Shown here: one piece after another, positions 36,139-46,000 of the stretch | How positions within the stretch are numbered: position 1 is the stretch's first letter | Layout: each line of letters starts with the position of its first letter | Source: Mediterraneibacter gnavus ATCC 29149 | Lineage (GTDB): Bacteria; Bacillota; Clostridia; Lachnospirales; Lachnospiraceae | Reading direction: 5' to 3' | NCBI RefSeq assembly: GCF_008121495.1 | Contig: NZ_CP043051.1 | Location: 2,251,001 to 2,315,000 of the forward strand | Length of the DNA stretch: 64,000 nt | The notes under the pieces: generated by a model | Seen by the model: only the letters and a program-made list of their open reading frames with translations | The model's database searches: none | Told to the model about the DNA's origin: nothing | Translations under genes and position numbers: made by a program

Positions 36139-36801
36139 ATGGGAATGGGAGTAAAGGTAAAAGTCTGGGGAGATTATGCATTATTTTCACGTCCTGAGTT
36201 AAAAGTAGAACGATACTCTTATGACGTAATGACACCTTCGGCGGCGAGAGGAATTTTGGAAGCTATTTACTGGCATCCGGGGATGCGGTGGATCATTGAT
36301 AAGATATATGTAAAAAATCCGATTCATTTTACAAGTGTACGAAGAAATGAAGTGAAGAGTAAGGTTTTAGCCAGTAATGTACTGTCAGCGTATAATGGGG
36401 GCAAGAAACCTCTTTATATAAGCAGTAAAGAAGAAATCGTTCAGAGAGCTTCTATGATTTTGACGAATGTGGAGTATGTAATCGAAGCACACTTTGAGAT
36501 GACAGAGAAGGCAAATGAAACAGATAATCCAGGGAAATTTAAGGATATTATGATGAGACGTCTGAGAAGAGGAGAGTGTTATCATATGCCATATTTTGGA
36601 TGCAGAGAGTTTCCGGCAAACTTTGCATTATGTGAGGAAGAGGAAATTAAGACCGCTTTTGACGATGTGCCTGAAAAAGATTTCGGATTGATGTTGTTTG
36701 ATATGGATTATAGCGATAAAGAAAATATCAGTCCAATGTTTTTTAGGGCGGTTATGAAGCGTGGAGTCATAGATTTGCAGAATTGCGAGGTGATACGATG
36801 A
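36139..36801 (+). CDS. cas5c: Cas5c (Cas5d), pre-crRNA endoribonuclease and Cascade subunit
   Basis: This 220-residue protein has VKVWGDYALFSRPELKVER then SYDVMTPSAARGILEAIYW at the N-terminus, the RAMP-fold start of Cas5c. In type I-C there is no Cas6; Cas5c cleaves the repeat at the base of its hairpin and keeps the 11-base handle on the crRNA. MTNVEYVIEAHFEM-like TNVEYVIEAHFEM and RRGECYHMPYFGCREF follow. GAGGTG precedes the ATG. The stop overlaps the cas8c start as ATGA. Confidence 0.94.
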   Translation: MGMGVKVKVWGDYALFSRPELKVERYSYDVMTPSAARGILEAIYWHPGMRWIIDKIYVKNPIHFTSVRRNEVKSKVLASNVLSAYNGGKKPLYISSKEEIVQRASMILTNVEYVIEAHFEMTEKANETDNPGKFKDIMMRRLRRGECYHMPYFGCREFPANFALCEEEEIKTAFDDVPEKDFGLMLFDMDYSDKENISPMFFRAVMKRGVIDLQNCEVIR

Positions 36802-38552
36802 TTTTGCAGGCGCTTGCGAAATATTATGAAAACCTGGCAGAGGAGGGAAAGGTACCTAAGCCTGGATGGTGCAGTGCAAAAGTATCTTATCAAATCAATC
36901 TGTCTGAAGAGGGAGATGTAAAGGGAATCAGCTGTTTGAAGACAGAGGAAGAGCGGGGAAAGAAAACGGTTCAGGTTCCTCAAGTGTTTTTAGTACCTGA
37001 GATGGTTACAAGATCTTCGGGTGTATCTGCTAATTTTTTGTGTGACAATGCGAAATATTTACTTGGGATCAGCCAGGAAACAGATGAAAAAAGCAAAAAG
37101 AGAGCAAAAGAGTGCTTTGATGCTGCAAGGGAAAGACATCTATCTATATTGGCTCCGGGAAAAAGTACGATGGCCAAGGCAGTATACTTATTTTTTGAAA
37201 AGTGGAATCCTGAAGAAGCAATGGAACATCCGGAAATCAGAGATAATTGGGAAGAAATTACAGATGGAAGCAATTTGATTTTTGGAATGGACATGGATTA
37301 CGCTCAGGATGATACAGAGGTCAAGGTGGCTTGGGACAGTCATAATTCCGGGGAGAGTAAAGATGTCCAGGGAATTTGTCTTGTGACGGGAGAAAGAGCA
37401 GAAATAGCAAGAATCCACAGAGGAATCAAAGGTGTTCCGGGTGCGCAGTCAAGTGGAGCGGCACTGGTTTCCTTTAATGCACCTGCGTTTGAGTCATATG
37501 GAAAGGAGCAAAGCTATAATGCTCCGGTAGGAACCTATGGAGAGTTTGCTTATACAACGGCACTGAATTATTTGTTATCGAACAGAACATATTCACTACA
37601 GATCGGGGATACGATGGTTGTTTTCTGGGCAGAAAGTGCAGAGACAGATTACCAGGCTGTATTTATGGGATGTATGGATTCACCTACAGATAATCAGGAG
37701 GAATTAAAGAGCCTTTTTGAACGGATACGGTTAGGACAGCCTGTAATATATCAGGGAAATGAATTGGATCCAGAACAAAGGTTTTATGTTCTTGGATTAG
37801 CGCCGAATGCGGCAAGATTATCCGTGCGGTTTTTCTATGAAAATTCATTTGGAAACATTTTGAAAAATATTTTTGCCCATTATAAGAGGATGGAGTTAAT
37901 CAGACCCAAATGGGAACAGAAAGAGTATCTGAGCGTGAGGGAAATGCTGTTTGAAACGGTTAATAAAAAATCAACGGATAAAAAGCCAGTATCAAACATG
38001 GCTGCCATGACTTTTCGGGCAATTTTATCAGGCAGCAGATATCCGGAACGCTTGTATTCAGATACCTTGATTCGCATCCGTGCAGAGCAAGATGAAGGAA
38101 AACTTAATTGGAGAAGGATCGCCATTATAAAGGCATATTTAATGAGAAATCGTAACTGGGAGAAAGGAGAGGATTATATGGGATTGAATGAAGAAAGCAA
38201 TGATATTGCGTATGTACTTGGAAGGCTGTTTTTTGTTTTGGAAGCGATACAGATAGAAGCAAATCCAGATATCCAGGCGACAATTCGAGACCGGTATTAC
38301 AATTCAGCATGCGGAACACCTGCATCTGTATTTCCTATTTTGATCAAGCTCAAAAATAGTCATTTAAAAAAAATAGGAAGAGAGAAGGACGGAGCAAAAA
38401 AATATTATGAAAAACTTTTAGCTGAACTTATGTGGAAGATAGATTGTCAGAAAGGTTTTCCAAAACGATTGTCGTTGGAAGAGCAGGGAATGTTTGCAAT
38501 CGGTTATTATCATCAGAAACAGAAAAAATATGAAAAAAGGGAGGAAAAATAA
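36798..38552 (+). CDS. cas8c: Cas8c (Csd1), large subunit of type I-C Cascade
   Basis: This 584-residue protein starts from ATG 36798. The N-terminus MILQALAKYYENLAEEGKVP, SYQINLSEEGDVKGI and later YFLFFEKW-like YLFFEKWNPEEA and GTPASVFPILIKLKNSHL are typical Csd1. It recognises the PAM and anchors the crRNA handle; an internal start in I-C cas8 genes can produce the small subunit Cas11c, and this gene may do the same. The next gene begins one base after its stop. Confidence 0.95.
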   Translation: MILQALAKYYENLAEEGKVPKPGWCSAKVSYQINLSEEGDVKGISCLKTEEERGKKTVQVPQVFLVPEMVTRSSGVSANFLCDNAKYLLGISQETDEKSKKRAKECFDAARERHLSILAPGKSTMAKAVYLFFEKWNPEEAMEHPEIRDNWEEITDGSNLIFGMDMDYAQDDTEVKVAWDSHNSGESKDVQGICLVTGERAEIARIHRGIKGVPGAQSSGAALVSFNAPAFESYGKEQSYNAPVGTYGEFAYTTALNYLLSNRTYSLQIGDTMVVFWAESAETDYQAVFMGCMDSPTDNQEELKSLFERIRLGQPVIYQGNELDPEQRFYVLGLAPNAARLSVRFFYENSFGNILKNIFAHYKRMELIRPKWEQKEYLSVREMLFETVNKKSTDKKPVSNMAAMTFRAILSGSRYPERLYSDTLIRIRAEQDEGKLNWRRIAIIKAYLMRNRNWEKGEDYMGLNEESNDIAYVLGRLFFVLEAIQIEANPDIQATIRDRYYNSACGTPASVFPILIKLKNSHLKKIGREKDGAKKYYEKLLAELMWKIDCQKGFPKRLSLEEQGMFAIGYYHQKQKKYEKREEK

Positions 38553-39464
38553 ATGAGTGAAGTGATTAAAAACAGGTATGAATTTGTAGTTTTATTTGAT
38601 GTGGAAAATGGAAATCCGAACGGGGATCCGGACGCGGGGAATATGCCGAGGATTGATCCGGAAAGTGGACTTGGGTTAGTCACAGATGTCTGTTTGAAAA
38701 GAAAAATCCGGAATTATATTGAGACGGTCAAAGAAGATGCAGAAGGCTATAAGATTTATATAAAAGATGATGTTCCTCTAAATAGAAGTGACCGTGAGGC
38801 ATGTGCAAGTGTTGGAGTGGAGGAAACAGACGAGAAAAAGGTAACAGAATCTTTGAAAAAATTAAAGAAAAATGATGAGAATGTCGATGTCAAAATCCGG
38901 GATTATATGTGCCAGAACTTTTTTGATATTCGAACATTTGGTGCTGTGATGACAACGTTTGTAAAAGCTGCTTTAAATTGTGGACAGGTAAGAGGACCGG
39001 TACAGCTTGGATTTGCAAGAAGCATTGATCCAATTGTTTCGCAGGAAGTTACAATCACGAGGGTGGCGATTACTACAGAAAAAGATGCTGCGAACAAAAG
39101 TACGGAAATGGGAAGAAAGAGTGTAGTACCTTATGGACTGTATCGTGTAGAAGGGTATGTATCTGCGAACCTGGCTCGGAAAGTGACAGGATTTTCAGAG
39201 GAAGATCTTGAATTGTTGTGGGAAGCAATTATCAATATGTTTGAACATGATCATTCTGCCGCAAGAGGAAATATGGCAGTCCGGGAACTGATCGTATTTA
39301 AACACAGCAAAGAATTAGGAGATTGTCCGGCTTATAAATTATTTGATTCTGTGGAGGTGCGAAAAAAAGAGGAAGTAGAATATCCTAGAAGTTATAGAGA
39401 TTATATTGTTGAGGTTCATGAGGAAAATATACCGGATTCAGTAGAAATGAAAAGGATGATTTGA
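38553..39464 (+). CDS. cas7c: Cas7c (Csd2), crRNA backbone subunit of Cascade
   Basis: This 303-residue protein begins NRYEFVVLFDVENGNPNGDP then DAGNMPRIDPESGLGLVTDV, the RAMP fold start of Csd2. FFDIRTFGAVMTTFVKAAL, GPVQLGFARSIDPI and MFEHDHSAARGNMAVREL are conserved. Several copies coat the spacer part of the crRNA and impose the 6-base periodicity of the hybrid. GGGAGG lies before the ATG. Its stop overlaps the cas4 start (TGATG). Confidence 0.96.
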   Translation: MSEVIKNRYEFVVLFDVENGNPNGDPDAGNMPRIDPESGLGLVTDVCLKRKIRNYIETVKEDAEGYKIYIKDDVPLNRSDREACASVGVEETDEKKVTESLKKLKKNDENVDVKIRDYMCQNFFDIRTFGAVMTTFVKAALNCGQVRGPVQLGFARSIDPIVSQEVTITRVAITTEKDAANKSTEMGRKSVVPYGLYRVEGYVSANLARKVTGFSEEDLELLWEAIINMFEHDHSAARGNMAVRELIVFKHSKELGDCPAYKLFDSVEVRKKEEVEYPRSYRDYIVEVHEENIPDSVEMKRMI

Positions 39465-40126
39465 TGGAATATGCAGAAGATGATTATTTGATGTTATCAG
39501 GTATTCAACATTTTAAATTTTGCAGAAGACAATGGGCGTTGATTCATATTGAACAGCAATGGGCAGAAAATGTGCATACAGTTGTCGGGGAATTGATGCA
39601 TAAAAGAGCACATGATCCGTATCTCGTGGAAAAGAGAAAAGATCTGCTTGTGGCAAGATCGCTTCCGATTGCTTCAAGATTGCTGGGAGTCAGTGGGGAA
39701 TGTGATGTTGTTGAGTTTCACAGATGTGAAGATGGAGTAAAATTACACGGTCACAGAGGATTGTTTTCTGTTTATCCGATTGAGTATAAAAAGGGAAAGC
39801 CAAAAGTTACTGAGGAAGACAGACTTCAGCTTGCAGCGCAAGTATTGTGCTTGGAGGAAATGTTTTCTACAGAAATTCCAGAGGGAGCATTGTTTTATGG
39901 GGAAACAAGGAGGCGCGAGGTAATAACGATTACAGAGGAGTTGCGACAAGAAGTCATCGATATGTTTCAAGAAATGCATCAATATTTTGATAGGAAATAT
40001 ACACCGAAGATGAAATATAGTAAATCGTGTAATGCATGTTCTCTCAGAGATATTTGTTTACCTAGACTTGGAAAGTCGGGGTCTGTGAGGGCATATATTA
40101 CTCAGATGCTGAAGGAGGAAGAGTAA
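39464..40126 (+). CDS. cas4: Cas4, Fe-S exonuclease of CRISPR adaptation
   Basis: This 220-residue RecB-like nuclease has the first Cys in HFKFCRRQWALIHIE (about 17-31), nuclease motifs ECDVVEFHR and PIEYKKGKPKVTEEDRLQL (Asp, Glu, Lys), and the three C-terminal cysteines SCNACSLRDICLPRLG. Together the four cysteines bind an Fe-S cluster. Cas4 trims prespacers and selects the PAM. ATG 39464 is preferred over TTG 39461. Its stop overlaps the cas1 start (TAATG). Confidence 0.95.
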   Translation: MEYAEDDYLMLSGIQHFKFCRRQWALIHIEQQWAENVHTVVGELMHKRAHDPYLVEKRKDLLVARSLPIASRLLGVSGECDVVEFHRCEDGVKLHGHRGLFSVYPIEYKKGKPKVTEEDRLQLAAQVLCLEEMFSTEIPEGALFYGETRRREVITITEELRQEVIDMFQEMHQYFDRKYTPKMKYSKSCNACSLRDICLPRLGKSGSVRAYITQMLKEEE

Positions 40127-41157
40127 TGAGAAAGTTATTGAATACATTATATGTGACCTCTGAGAACAGTTATTTGGCATTAGATGGAGAAAATATTGTA
40201 ATTCTTGAAGATTCGACTGAAATAGGACGCTTGCCTTTGCATAATTTAGAAGGAATAGTTTCTTTTGGATATAAAGGAACAAGTCCTGCACTTATGGGAG
40301 CATGTGCGGATCGGAATATTTCTTTGTGTTATATGACACCTCAGGGGAAATTTTTGGCCAGAGTAACGGGAAAGGTAAAAGGAAATGTTATATTGAGAGA
40401 ACAGCAGTATGCCAGTACAAAAAGTGAAGAACAAAGTCTTGAGATAGCAAAGAATTGCATTTTAGGGAAGGTGCATAATGCAAGATGGGTGTTGGAACGT
40501 GCTGTTCGGGATCATAGTTTTCAAATAGATGTAGAACGAGTAAAGGCGGCATCTGAGTATTTGAAAAATTCTTTGGGATATATTCAAAATAGCCAATCAA
40601 AAGATCAGTTAAGAGGATATGAAGGCGAAGCAGCGAGTATTTATTTTGGAGTGTTTGAACAATTGATATTACAGCAGAAAAAGGATTTTAAATTTCAAGG
40701 TAGAAATAAAAGACCTCCAAAGGACAATGTAAATGCGTTACTGTCTTTTGTGTATACGTTGCTTACAAATCAGATTATATCGGCGCTGGAAAGCGTTGGT
40801 TTGGATCCGTATGTTGGATATCTTCATACAGAGCGTCCAGGTAGAGCATCATTGGCATTAGATTTAATCGAAGAATTAAGAGCAGTGCTGGCAGATAGAT
40901 TTGTTCTATCACTGATTAATAAGAGGATAATTTCAGGTAAAAATTTTGTGACAAAAGAAAATGGAGCTGTATTGATGGATGATGATCTAAGAAAAAAATT
41001 GTTGACAGAATGGCAGAATAAAAAGAAAGAAACACTGACCCATCCGTATCTTAAAGAAAAGATAGAATGGGGAATGGTTCCTTATGTACAGGCCATGCTC
41101 TTGGCAAGATATTTGAGAGGGGATTTAGATGGTTATCCGGTATTTCTCTGGAAATGA
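40126..41157 (+). CDS. cas1: Cas1 integrase of CRISPR adaptation (type I-C)
   Basis: This 343-residue protein starts MRKLLNTLYVTSENSYLALD with the N-terminal beta domain and QGKFLARVTGKVKGNVILR. Metal-binding residues lie in RGYEGEAASIYFGVF (Glu, about 164), GYLHTERPGRASLALDLIEE (His, Asp/Glu, about 230-248). With Cas2 it inserts new spacers at the leader end of the array. Normal length. Confidence 0.96.
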   Translation: MRKLLNTLYVTSENSYLALDGENIVILEDSTEIGRLPLHNLEGIVSFGYKGTSPALMGACADRNISLCYMTPQGKFLARVTGKVKGNVILREQQYASTKSEEQSLEIAKNCILGKVHNARWVLERAVRDHSFQIDVERVKAASEYLKNSLGYIQNSQSKDQLRGYEGEAASIYFGVFEQLILQQKKDFKFQGRNKRPPKDNVNALLSFVYTLLTNQIISALESVGLDPYVGYLHTERPGRASLALDLIEELRAVLADRFVLSLINKRIISGKNFVTKENGAVLMDDDLRKKLLTEWQNKKKETLTHPYLKEKIEWGMVPYVQAMLLARYLRGDLDGYPVFLWK

Positions 41158-41169
41158 GGCGAAAATGGG

Positions 41170-41460
41170 ATGTTAGTGTTGATTACATATGATGTGAACA
41201 CAGAAACAGCGGCTGGAAAGAGGAGATTGCGCCAAGTGGCAAAACAGTGTGTAAATTATGGGAGAAGAGTGCAAAATTCTGTATTCGAATGTATCTTAGA
41301 TAATGCACAGTGTGTTATGCTTAAGGCAAAACTGACAGATATCATCGATGAAGAAGTTGATAGTTTGAGATTTTATTACTTGGGAAATCAATATAAAACA
41401 AAAGTCGAACATGTTGGTGTAGACAGAGGAATTTCGGCGGATGGAATTCTTATTATGTAA
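41170..41460 (+). CDS. cas2: Cas2, structural subunit of the adaptation complex
   Basis: This 96-residue protein has the ferredoxin-fold start MLVLITYDVNTETAAGKRRL (Asp at 8) and SLRFYYLGNQYKTKVEHVG. It bridges two Cas1 dimers. It is 12 bases downstream of cas1 and is followed directly by the CRISPR leader. Confidence 0.96.
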   Translation: MLVLITYDVNTETAAGKRRLRQVAKQCVNYGRRVQNSVFECILDNAQCVMLKAKLTDIIDEEVDSLRFYYLGNQYKTKVEHVGVDRGISADGILIM

Positions 41461-41634
41461 CTGGGGTGCGGATGATAAGCAAACATAAAAATGCTGGGAG
41501 ATTCGCACCAAAAAAATGCACAAAAATTAGTTGAAGAGGTGAAAGTTAGAGAAATATGATGAGGAAAAGAGAATGATATTGGTAGAATTGAGTAATATTA
41601 AAGAATATAAAGCCTAAAATTAGGCAAAATTGCT
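41461..41634 (+). promoter_or_regulatory. CRISPR leader
   Basis: These are 174 AT-rich bases between cas2 and the first repeat. GGTGCG (41465-41470) and CGCACC (41504-41509) form the inverted repeat commonly seen right after cas2 in I-C loci. GCCTAAAATTAGGC (41612-41625), just before the first repeat, is a short palindrome that could be a leader-anchoring or host-factor site. Transcription of the array runs in the plus direction. Confidence 0.8.
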
Positions 41635-43515
41635 GTCACTCCCTTCGCGGGAGTGTGGATTGAAATATCATTTGCAATCAAATCACAGACGGAGCAGGCG
41701 GCAAGTCACTCCCTTCGCGGGAGTGTGGATTGAAATGATGTGTGGTTGAATCACGTTCGAGAACTGAGGGGTCACTCCCTTCGCGGGAGTGTGGATTGAA
41801 ATCCCGGTGCCTTATCCTGTGAATCTACTCCATCACGTCACTCCCTTCGCGGGAGTGTGGATTGAAATAAATCTGGCGATCTCGGATTATATGAATATCG
41901 AGGTCACTCCCTTCGCGGGAGTGTGGATTGAAATAAACCTATCATTATCCGTATTTCCTTTCGATTCGTCACTCCCTTCGCGGGAGTGTGGATTGAAATT
42001 TGCAGATGTTTTGCTCGTATCGTCCAGAAACATGTCACTCCCTTCGCGGGAGTGTGGATTGAAATTATAAATCCGCCCAATTCTCCCTCTGCTACATCAG
42101 TCACTCCCTTCGCGGGAGTGTGGATTGAAATTTGTTGAATCTTTCTTGTCATTTGTTTCCTTATCTGTCACTCCCTTCGCGGGAGTGTGGATTGAAATCT
42201 GTCGATTATGAGCCGGGGATTGTCCAAAGACGTCACTCCCTTCGCGGGAGTGTGGATTGAAATAGTGAATAATCATCATTTAACACAGTCTGGAACTCGT
42301 CACTCCCTTCGCGGGAGTGTGGATTGAAATAGAACTTAATCAAAAAGAAAGGAGTGATTGATACGGTCACTCCCTTCGCGGGAGTGTGGATTGAAATCTC
42401 ATCGGTCAGAATAGAGTCATTGAACTTGCAAGGTCACTCCCTTCGCGGGAGTGTGGATTGAAATAAGGTGATGCAGGGGCTTACGTGGGATGAAGTGGCG
42501 TCACTCCCTTCGCGGGAGTGTGGATTGAAATATTCCACGGTACAGCTTGTTTTTGAGTTTCGGAAGGTCACTCCCTTCGCGGGAGTGTGGATTGAAATCC
42601 CATCCCGTGTGTTTAGGGATCAGGTCGGGAAAAACGTCACTCCCTTCGCGGGAGTGTGGATTGAAATGTCTTAGGTTGTTTAAGGTGTGTAACCATCCAC
42701 GTCACTCCCTTCGCGGGAGTGTGGATTGAAATCTCGGTATACTGCTGCCGATAGTCTCCATACAGGTCACTCCCTTCGCGGGAGTGTGGATTGAAATAGC
42801 ATAACCTTCCAACTTTTCCTCTACGCCTGTGTCACTCCCTTCGCGGGAGTGTGGATTGAAATCCCCAACTGTAGCATGGCATATCCTTTCCAAAGTGTCA
42901 CTCCCTTCGCGGGAGTGTGGATTGAAATGAAAGTACGGCACAAGAAATCCACTTGAGATTGTGTCACTCCCTTCGCGGGAGTGTGGATTGAAATCCAGAG
43001 TTTTTGATCTCCTGCGGATATTCTGGGCGTCACTCCCTTCGCGGGAGTGTGGATTGAAATTCAACATTCCATAGCTAAAATCAATACCATAGGCCGTCAC
43101 TCCCTTCGCGGGAGTGTGGATTGAAATATGGTTGTGAGTGATATCGTAGCTTACCGGAACGTCACTCCCTTCGCGGGAGTGTGGATTGAAATAAGTTCCG
43201 GTTGCCAGAAGGGATGATCCTGACAGTCACTCCCTTCGCGGGAGTGTGGATTGAAATATGTCACGTTCGATTGTGTATTCGAACGCATCCAAGGTCACTC
43301 CCTTCGCGGGAGTGTGGATTGAAATCAGTCCATAAGCGCAAGCTCCGGATACTCTTCCAGTCACTCCCTTCGCGGGAGTGTGGATTGAAATCAAACATAC
43401 CAGTTGTACATAAATTACTATCACAAGTCACTCCCTTCGCGGGAGTGTGGATTGAAATCAGGCGGGACTTTCGGATAATTGGATCCATTAAGTCACTCCC
43501 TTCGCGGGAGTGTGG
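41635..43515 (+). CRISPR. type I-C CRISPR array, 28 full repeats, one truncated repeat, 28 spacers
   Basis: The 32-base repeat starts GTCACTCCCTTCGC and ends GGGAGTGTGGATTGAAAT. CACTCCC and GGGAGTG form the hairpin cut by Cas5c, and the 3' end gives the crRNA handle. All 28 full repeats look identical. Spacer lengths in order are 38,34,34,34,33,34,34,35,33,35,35,35,35,35,37,33,33,33,34,34,34,35,33,33,36,34,35,33. The 29th repeat (43492-43515) keeps 24 bases and then runs into a diguanylate cyclase remnant. The uniform repeats and a complete cas set suggest recent activity. I did not notice any spacer matching elsewhere in the window. Confidence 0.99.
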
Positions 43516-44288
43516 TGGTATATGTGGTGGACGGGCTGCCGGAAGATGCCGATGATTTCCGGTATCCGGGAGATGCGATCGAACCGGAAATACAATCGGA
43601 GTTGGAACGTGCATTAAGCGGGGAAACGGTATTGCCGGAGAAGATTCTGGATACAGACTGGGGAAATATTTTTATTGCTTATTATCCGTTGTATAATGAA
43701 TCAGGAGAAGTCATCGGTGCACTTGGAATAGAAGTTGCGGCAGATATAGAAGCCGAGGCGGTACATGACAAATCCATTATACAGAGACATGGCAAATACT
43801 GATTTTATGACAGAACTAAAGAACAGAAATTCTTATGAGACAGACCGGCAGAACCTGGATGCAAAGAAGAAATGGAATGGCCTGACAGTGGCAGTGATCG
43901 ATGTGAACAATCTGAAGCTGGTAAATGATCGGCTGGGGCATGCTGTGGGTGATGATTGTATTGTGAATGCAGCACGGGTCCTGCAGAGTGTTGAATCTCA
44001 AAAAGTTACGGCGTATCGATACGGCGGAGATGAATTTATACTATTATTAGAAAATTATTCGGAACCGGAAAAGCTTCTTGTCCGTGTAAAAGAAAAGTTT
44101 GCAAAATACGGGGATAAATAGGAAGTGCCTGTTGCTCTGGCAGCAGGTTATGCATAGTTTGACGAAAATTTGGATCAGGAGATTGCAGATACACAGAGAC
44201 GTGCAGATGAACAGATGTATCAGGATAAGATGAAAATCAAGAGATCGCAGGAAAAGCGGAATAATGTGGAGAATGGTCACGGATGTTA
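43516..44288 (+). pseudogene. diguanylate cyclase remnant (GGDEF)
   Basis: Directly after the truncated repeat the frame reads VVYVVDGLPEDADDFRYPGD, DWGNIFIAYYPLYNESGEVI and GALGIEVAADIE, the end of an extracellular Cache-like sensor. A frame change near 43790 leads to ANTDFMTELKNRNSYE, AVIDVNNLKLVNDRLGHAVG and YRYGGDEFILLLE, with an intact GGDEF signature. Further stops (44119, about 44155) separate the tail ADTQRRADEQMYQDK-like DTQRRADEQMYQDKMKI. The 5' half is missing. It once made cyclic di-GMP; it cannot now. Confidence 0.85.
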
Positions 44289-44355
44289 AAACATGAGTGG
44301 CCGTTTTTTTATCTTTTATGATACAATAACAGCATCAAAAAACAGGGAGATCACA

Positions 44356-45023
44356 ATGACAATTGGAATTATAGAAGATGATAGTCTGTTGAATCAGGCA
44401 TTGGAAATTGCGCTGCAAAATGCAGGATATTACACCATATCTGCACATACAAGAAAAGAAGCGCTTGATTTATTACGGGAAAAGGTGGATGTGTTTCTCA
44501 TTGACATTGGTCTGCCGGATGGAAATGGAATCGAGTTGTATCAGGAATTACAAATGGAGAAAAGAATTCCGGCAATTTTTTTGACAGCGCGGGATGAAGA
44601 AAAAGAAATGCTGCTGGCATTTGATGCTGGTGCGCAGGATTACGTGGTGAAGCCATTTTCCATGAAGGTATTGATGAAGCGGTGGAAGTGGTATTAAAGA
44701 GAAATCCTGAAGAAAGGTATATGGTAGGGGAATTGACGCTGTATCCGGATAGAAAACAGGTTTTTACAGGAAAAACAGAAATCTCTCTGACAGCCAAAGA
44801 ATATCAGCTCCTGGAATATCTCATGCGGAATCAGGGGCAGGTGCTGACAAAAGAAAATATTCTGGAGACAATCTGGGGTGTGGACGGACAATTTGTAGTG
44901 GACAATACAGTCAGTGTCACGATCAATCGGCTGCGCAGGAAAATAGAACCGGATGGAGAACGGCAGGGATATATTCAGAATGTATTCGGACTGGGGTATC
45001 GGATTGGAGAGAAAGAGCGATGA
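44356..45023 (+). pseudogene. OmpR-family response regulator with a one-base frameshift
   Basis: The ATG at 44356 (GGGAGATC upstream) opens a receiver domain: IIEDDSLLN, phospho-acceptor FLIDIGLPDGNGIEL and YVVKPFSMKVL. The frame is then lost at about 44675 (MKRWKWY, stop). The other frame continues EVVLKRNPEERYMVGELTLY through LTAKEYQLLEYLMRNQGQ to NVFGLGYRIGEKER, a complete winged helix. One missing G (CGGGTGG to CGGTGG) explains it. The kinase downstream overlaps the stop and is intact. Confidence 0.85.
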
Positions 45024-45958
45024 GATGGGAAACTGTGGCGCTACTGGTTTTCGGATTTTTATGTGGGATGACGGTGATGTATATTCTGAACAGAAGACAG
45101 AGAATACAGGAATTCAATAAAATCGCAGAAATTACAGAAGATATTTTAAATGAAAGAAAGGTGCAGGCATTTTCAACAGGAGAAGAAACGCTGTACTCTA
45201 AATTGGAGCATCAGCTGGTGCGTGTGCAGGAAATGCTTCAGGGCAGGAGTGAGGAAGCGGAGAGAAGCAGGGATGAAATACAGAAACTGATCTCACAGAT
45301 TGCGCATCAGATGCGCACACCGCTGATGAATATGGAAACATATATTGGTTTTCTGGAGGATGGGAAGGAACAGATGTCAGAGGAGTTGTTTTTTCAATCC
45401 GTTGACGCATTGAAGAACAGTCAGGGAAAATTAGGGTTTCTTGTGGAGAGTTTTATCCGAATGGCGCGGCTGGAGCAGCATATACTTCAGATAAAAAAAG
45501 AAGAGCCGGATCTTTTAAAAACAGTAAGAAATGGATTTGGACAGATACAAAGAAGGGCGGAGGAAAAAGAGATTCAGTTCCAGATTATTCTGCCGGAACA
45601 GGTGACTTGTCTGCATGATCCGAACTGGTTGGGAGAGGCGTTTTATAATATACTGGACAATGCAGTAAAATACAGTGAGTACAAAGGACTGATCAAGGTG
45701 GATGTCCAACAGAAGGAAAGGTTTGTGAAGATTCAGGTGCGGGATTATGGGATTGGGATTGAACCGGGAGAGGAAAATGCAGTTTTTCAGCGATTTTATC
45801 GGGGAAAACGTGTAACGACCCAGGATGGCTTTGGAATCGGGCTGTATCTGGCAAGAGAAATTGTCAGCAGGCATCAGGGCTTTCTTATGATCAGAAGAAA
45901 AGAAAAAGGAGTATTGATAGAAATAAATCTTCCTTCCGGATTGTTAGAAGTTTGTTAG
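45020..45958 (+). CDS. sensor histidine kinase
   Basis: This 312-residue protein has one N-terminal membrane segment (about 5-22), a coiled linker, H-box LISQIAHQMRTPLMNMETYI (about 95), N-box EAFYNILDNAVKYSEY, G1 VRDYGIGIEPGEE and G2 GFGIGLYLAREIVSRHQGF. It overlaps the regulator gene by 4 bases. It most likely sensed a signal for the FtsX-type ABC operon that followed, by analogy with BceS/VraS-like arrangements. With the regulator frameshifted and the transporter split, the pathway is broken. Confidence 0.9.
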   Translation: MRWETVALLVFGFLCGMTVMYILNRRQRIQEFNKIAEITEDILNERKVQAFSTGEETLYSKLEHQLVRVQEMLQGRSEEAERSRDEIQKLISQIAHQMRTPLMNMETYIGFLEDGKEQMSEELFFQSVDALKNSQGKLGFLVESFIRMARLEQHILQIKKEEPDLLKTVRNGFGQIQRRAEEKEIQFQIILPEQVTCLHDPNWLGEAFYNILDNAVKYSEYKGLIKVDVQQKERFVKIQVRDYGIGIEPGEENAVFQRFYRGKRVTTQDGFGIGLYLAREIVSRHQGFLMIRRKEKGVLIEINLPSGLLEVC

Positions 45959-46000
45959 ATTTTGTATGTATACTAACAGCGAAAAAGGAGGAAGAAAATC

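Noticed and set aside
41635..43515. Self-targeting spacers against genes in this window
   Set aside because: No convincing match was noticed by eye. A full search with all 28 spacers on both strands would be needed to exclude it.
41789..43555. Several 60-130-codon reading frames on both strands within the CRISPR array
   Set aside because: They translate the repeat itself (TPFAGVWIE, PSRECGLK, FNPHSREGSD) and have no ribosome sites.
44670..44700. Programmed frameshift in the response regulator
   Set aside because: There is no slippery run; a single missing G explains the split, so it is a mutation or sequencing error.
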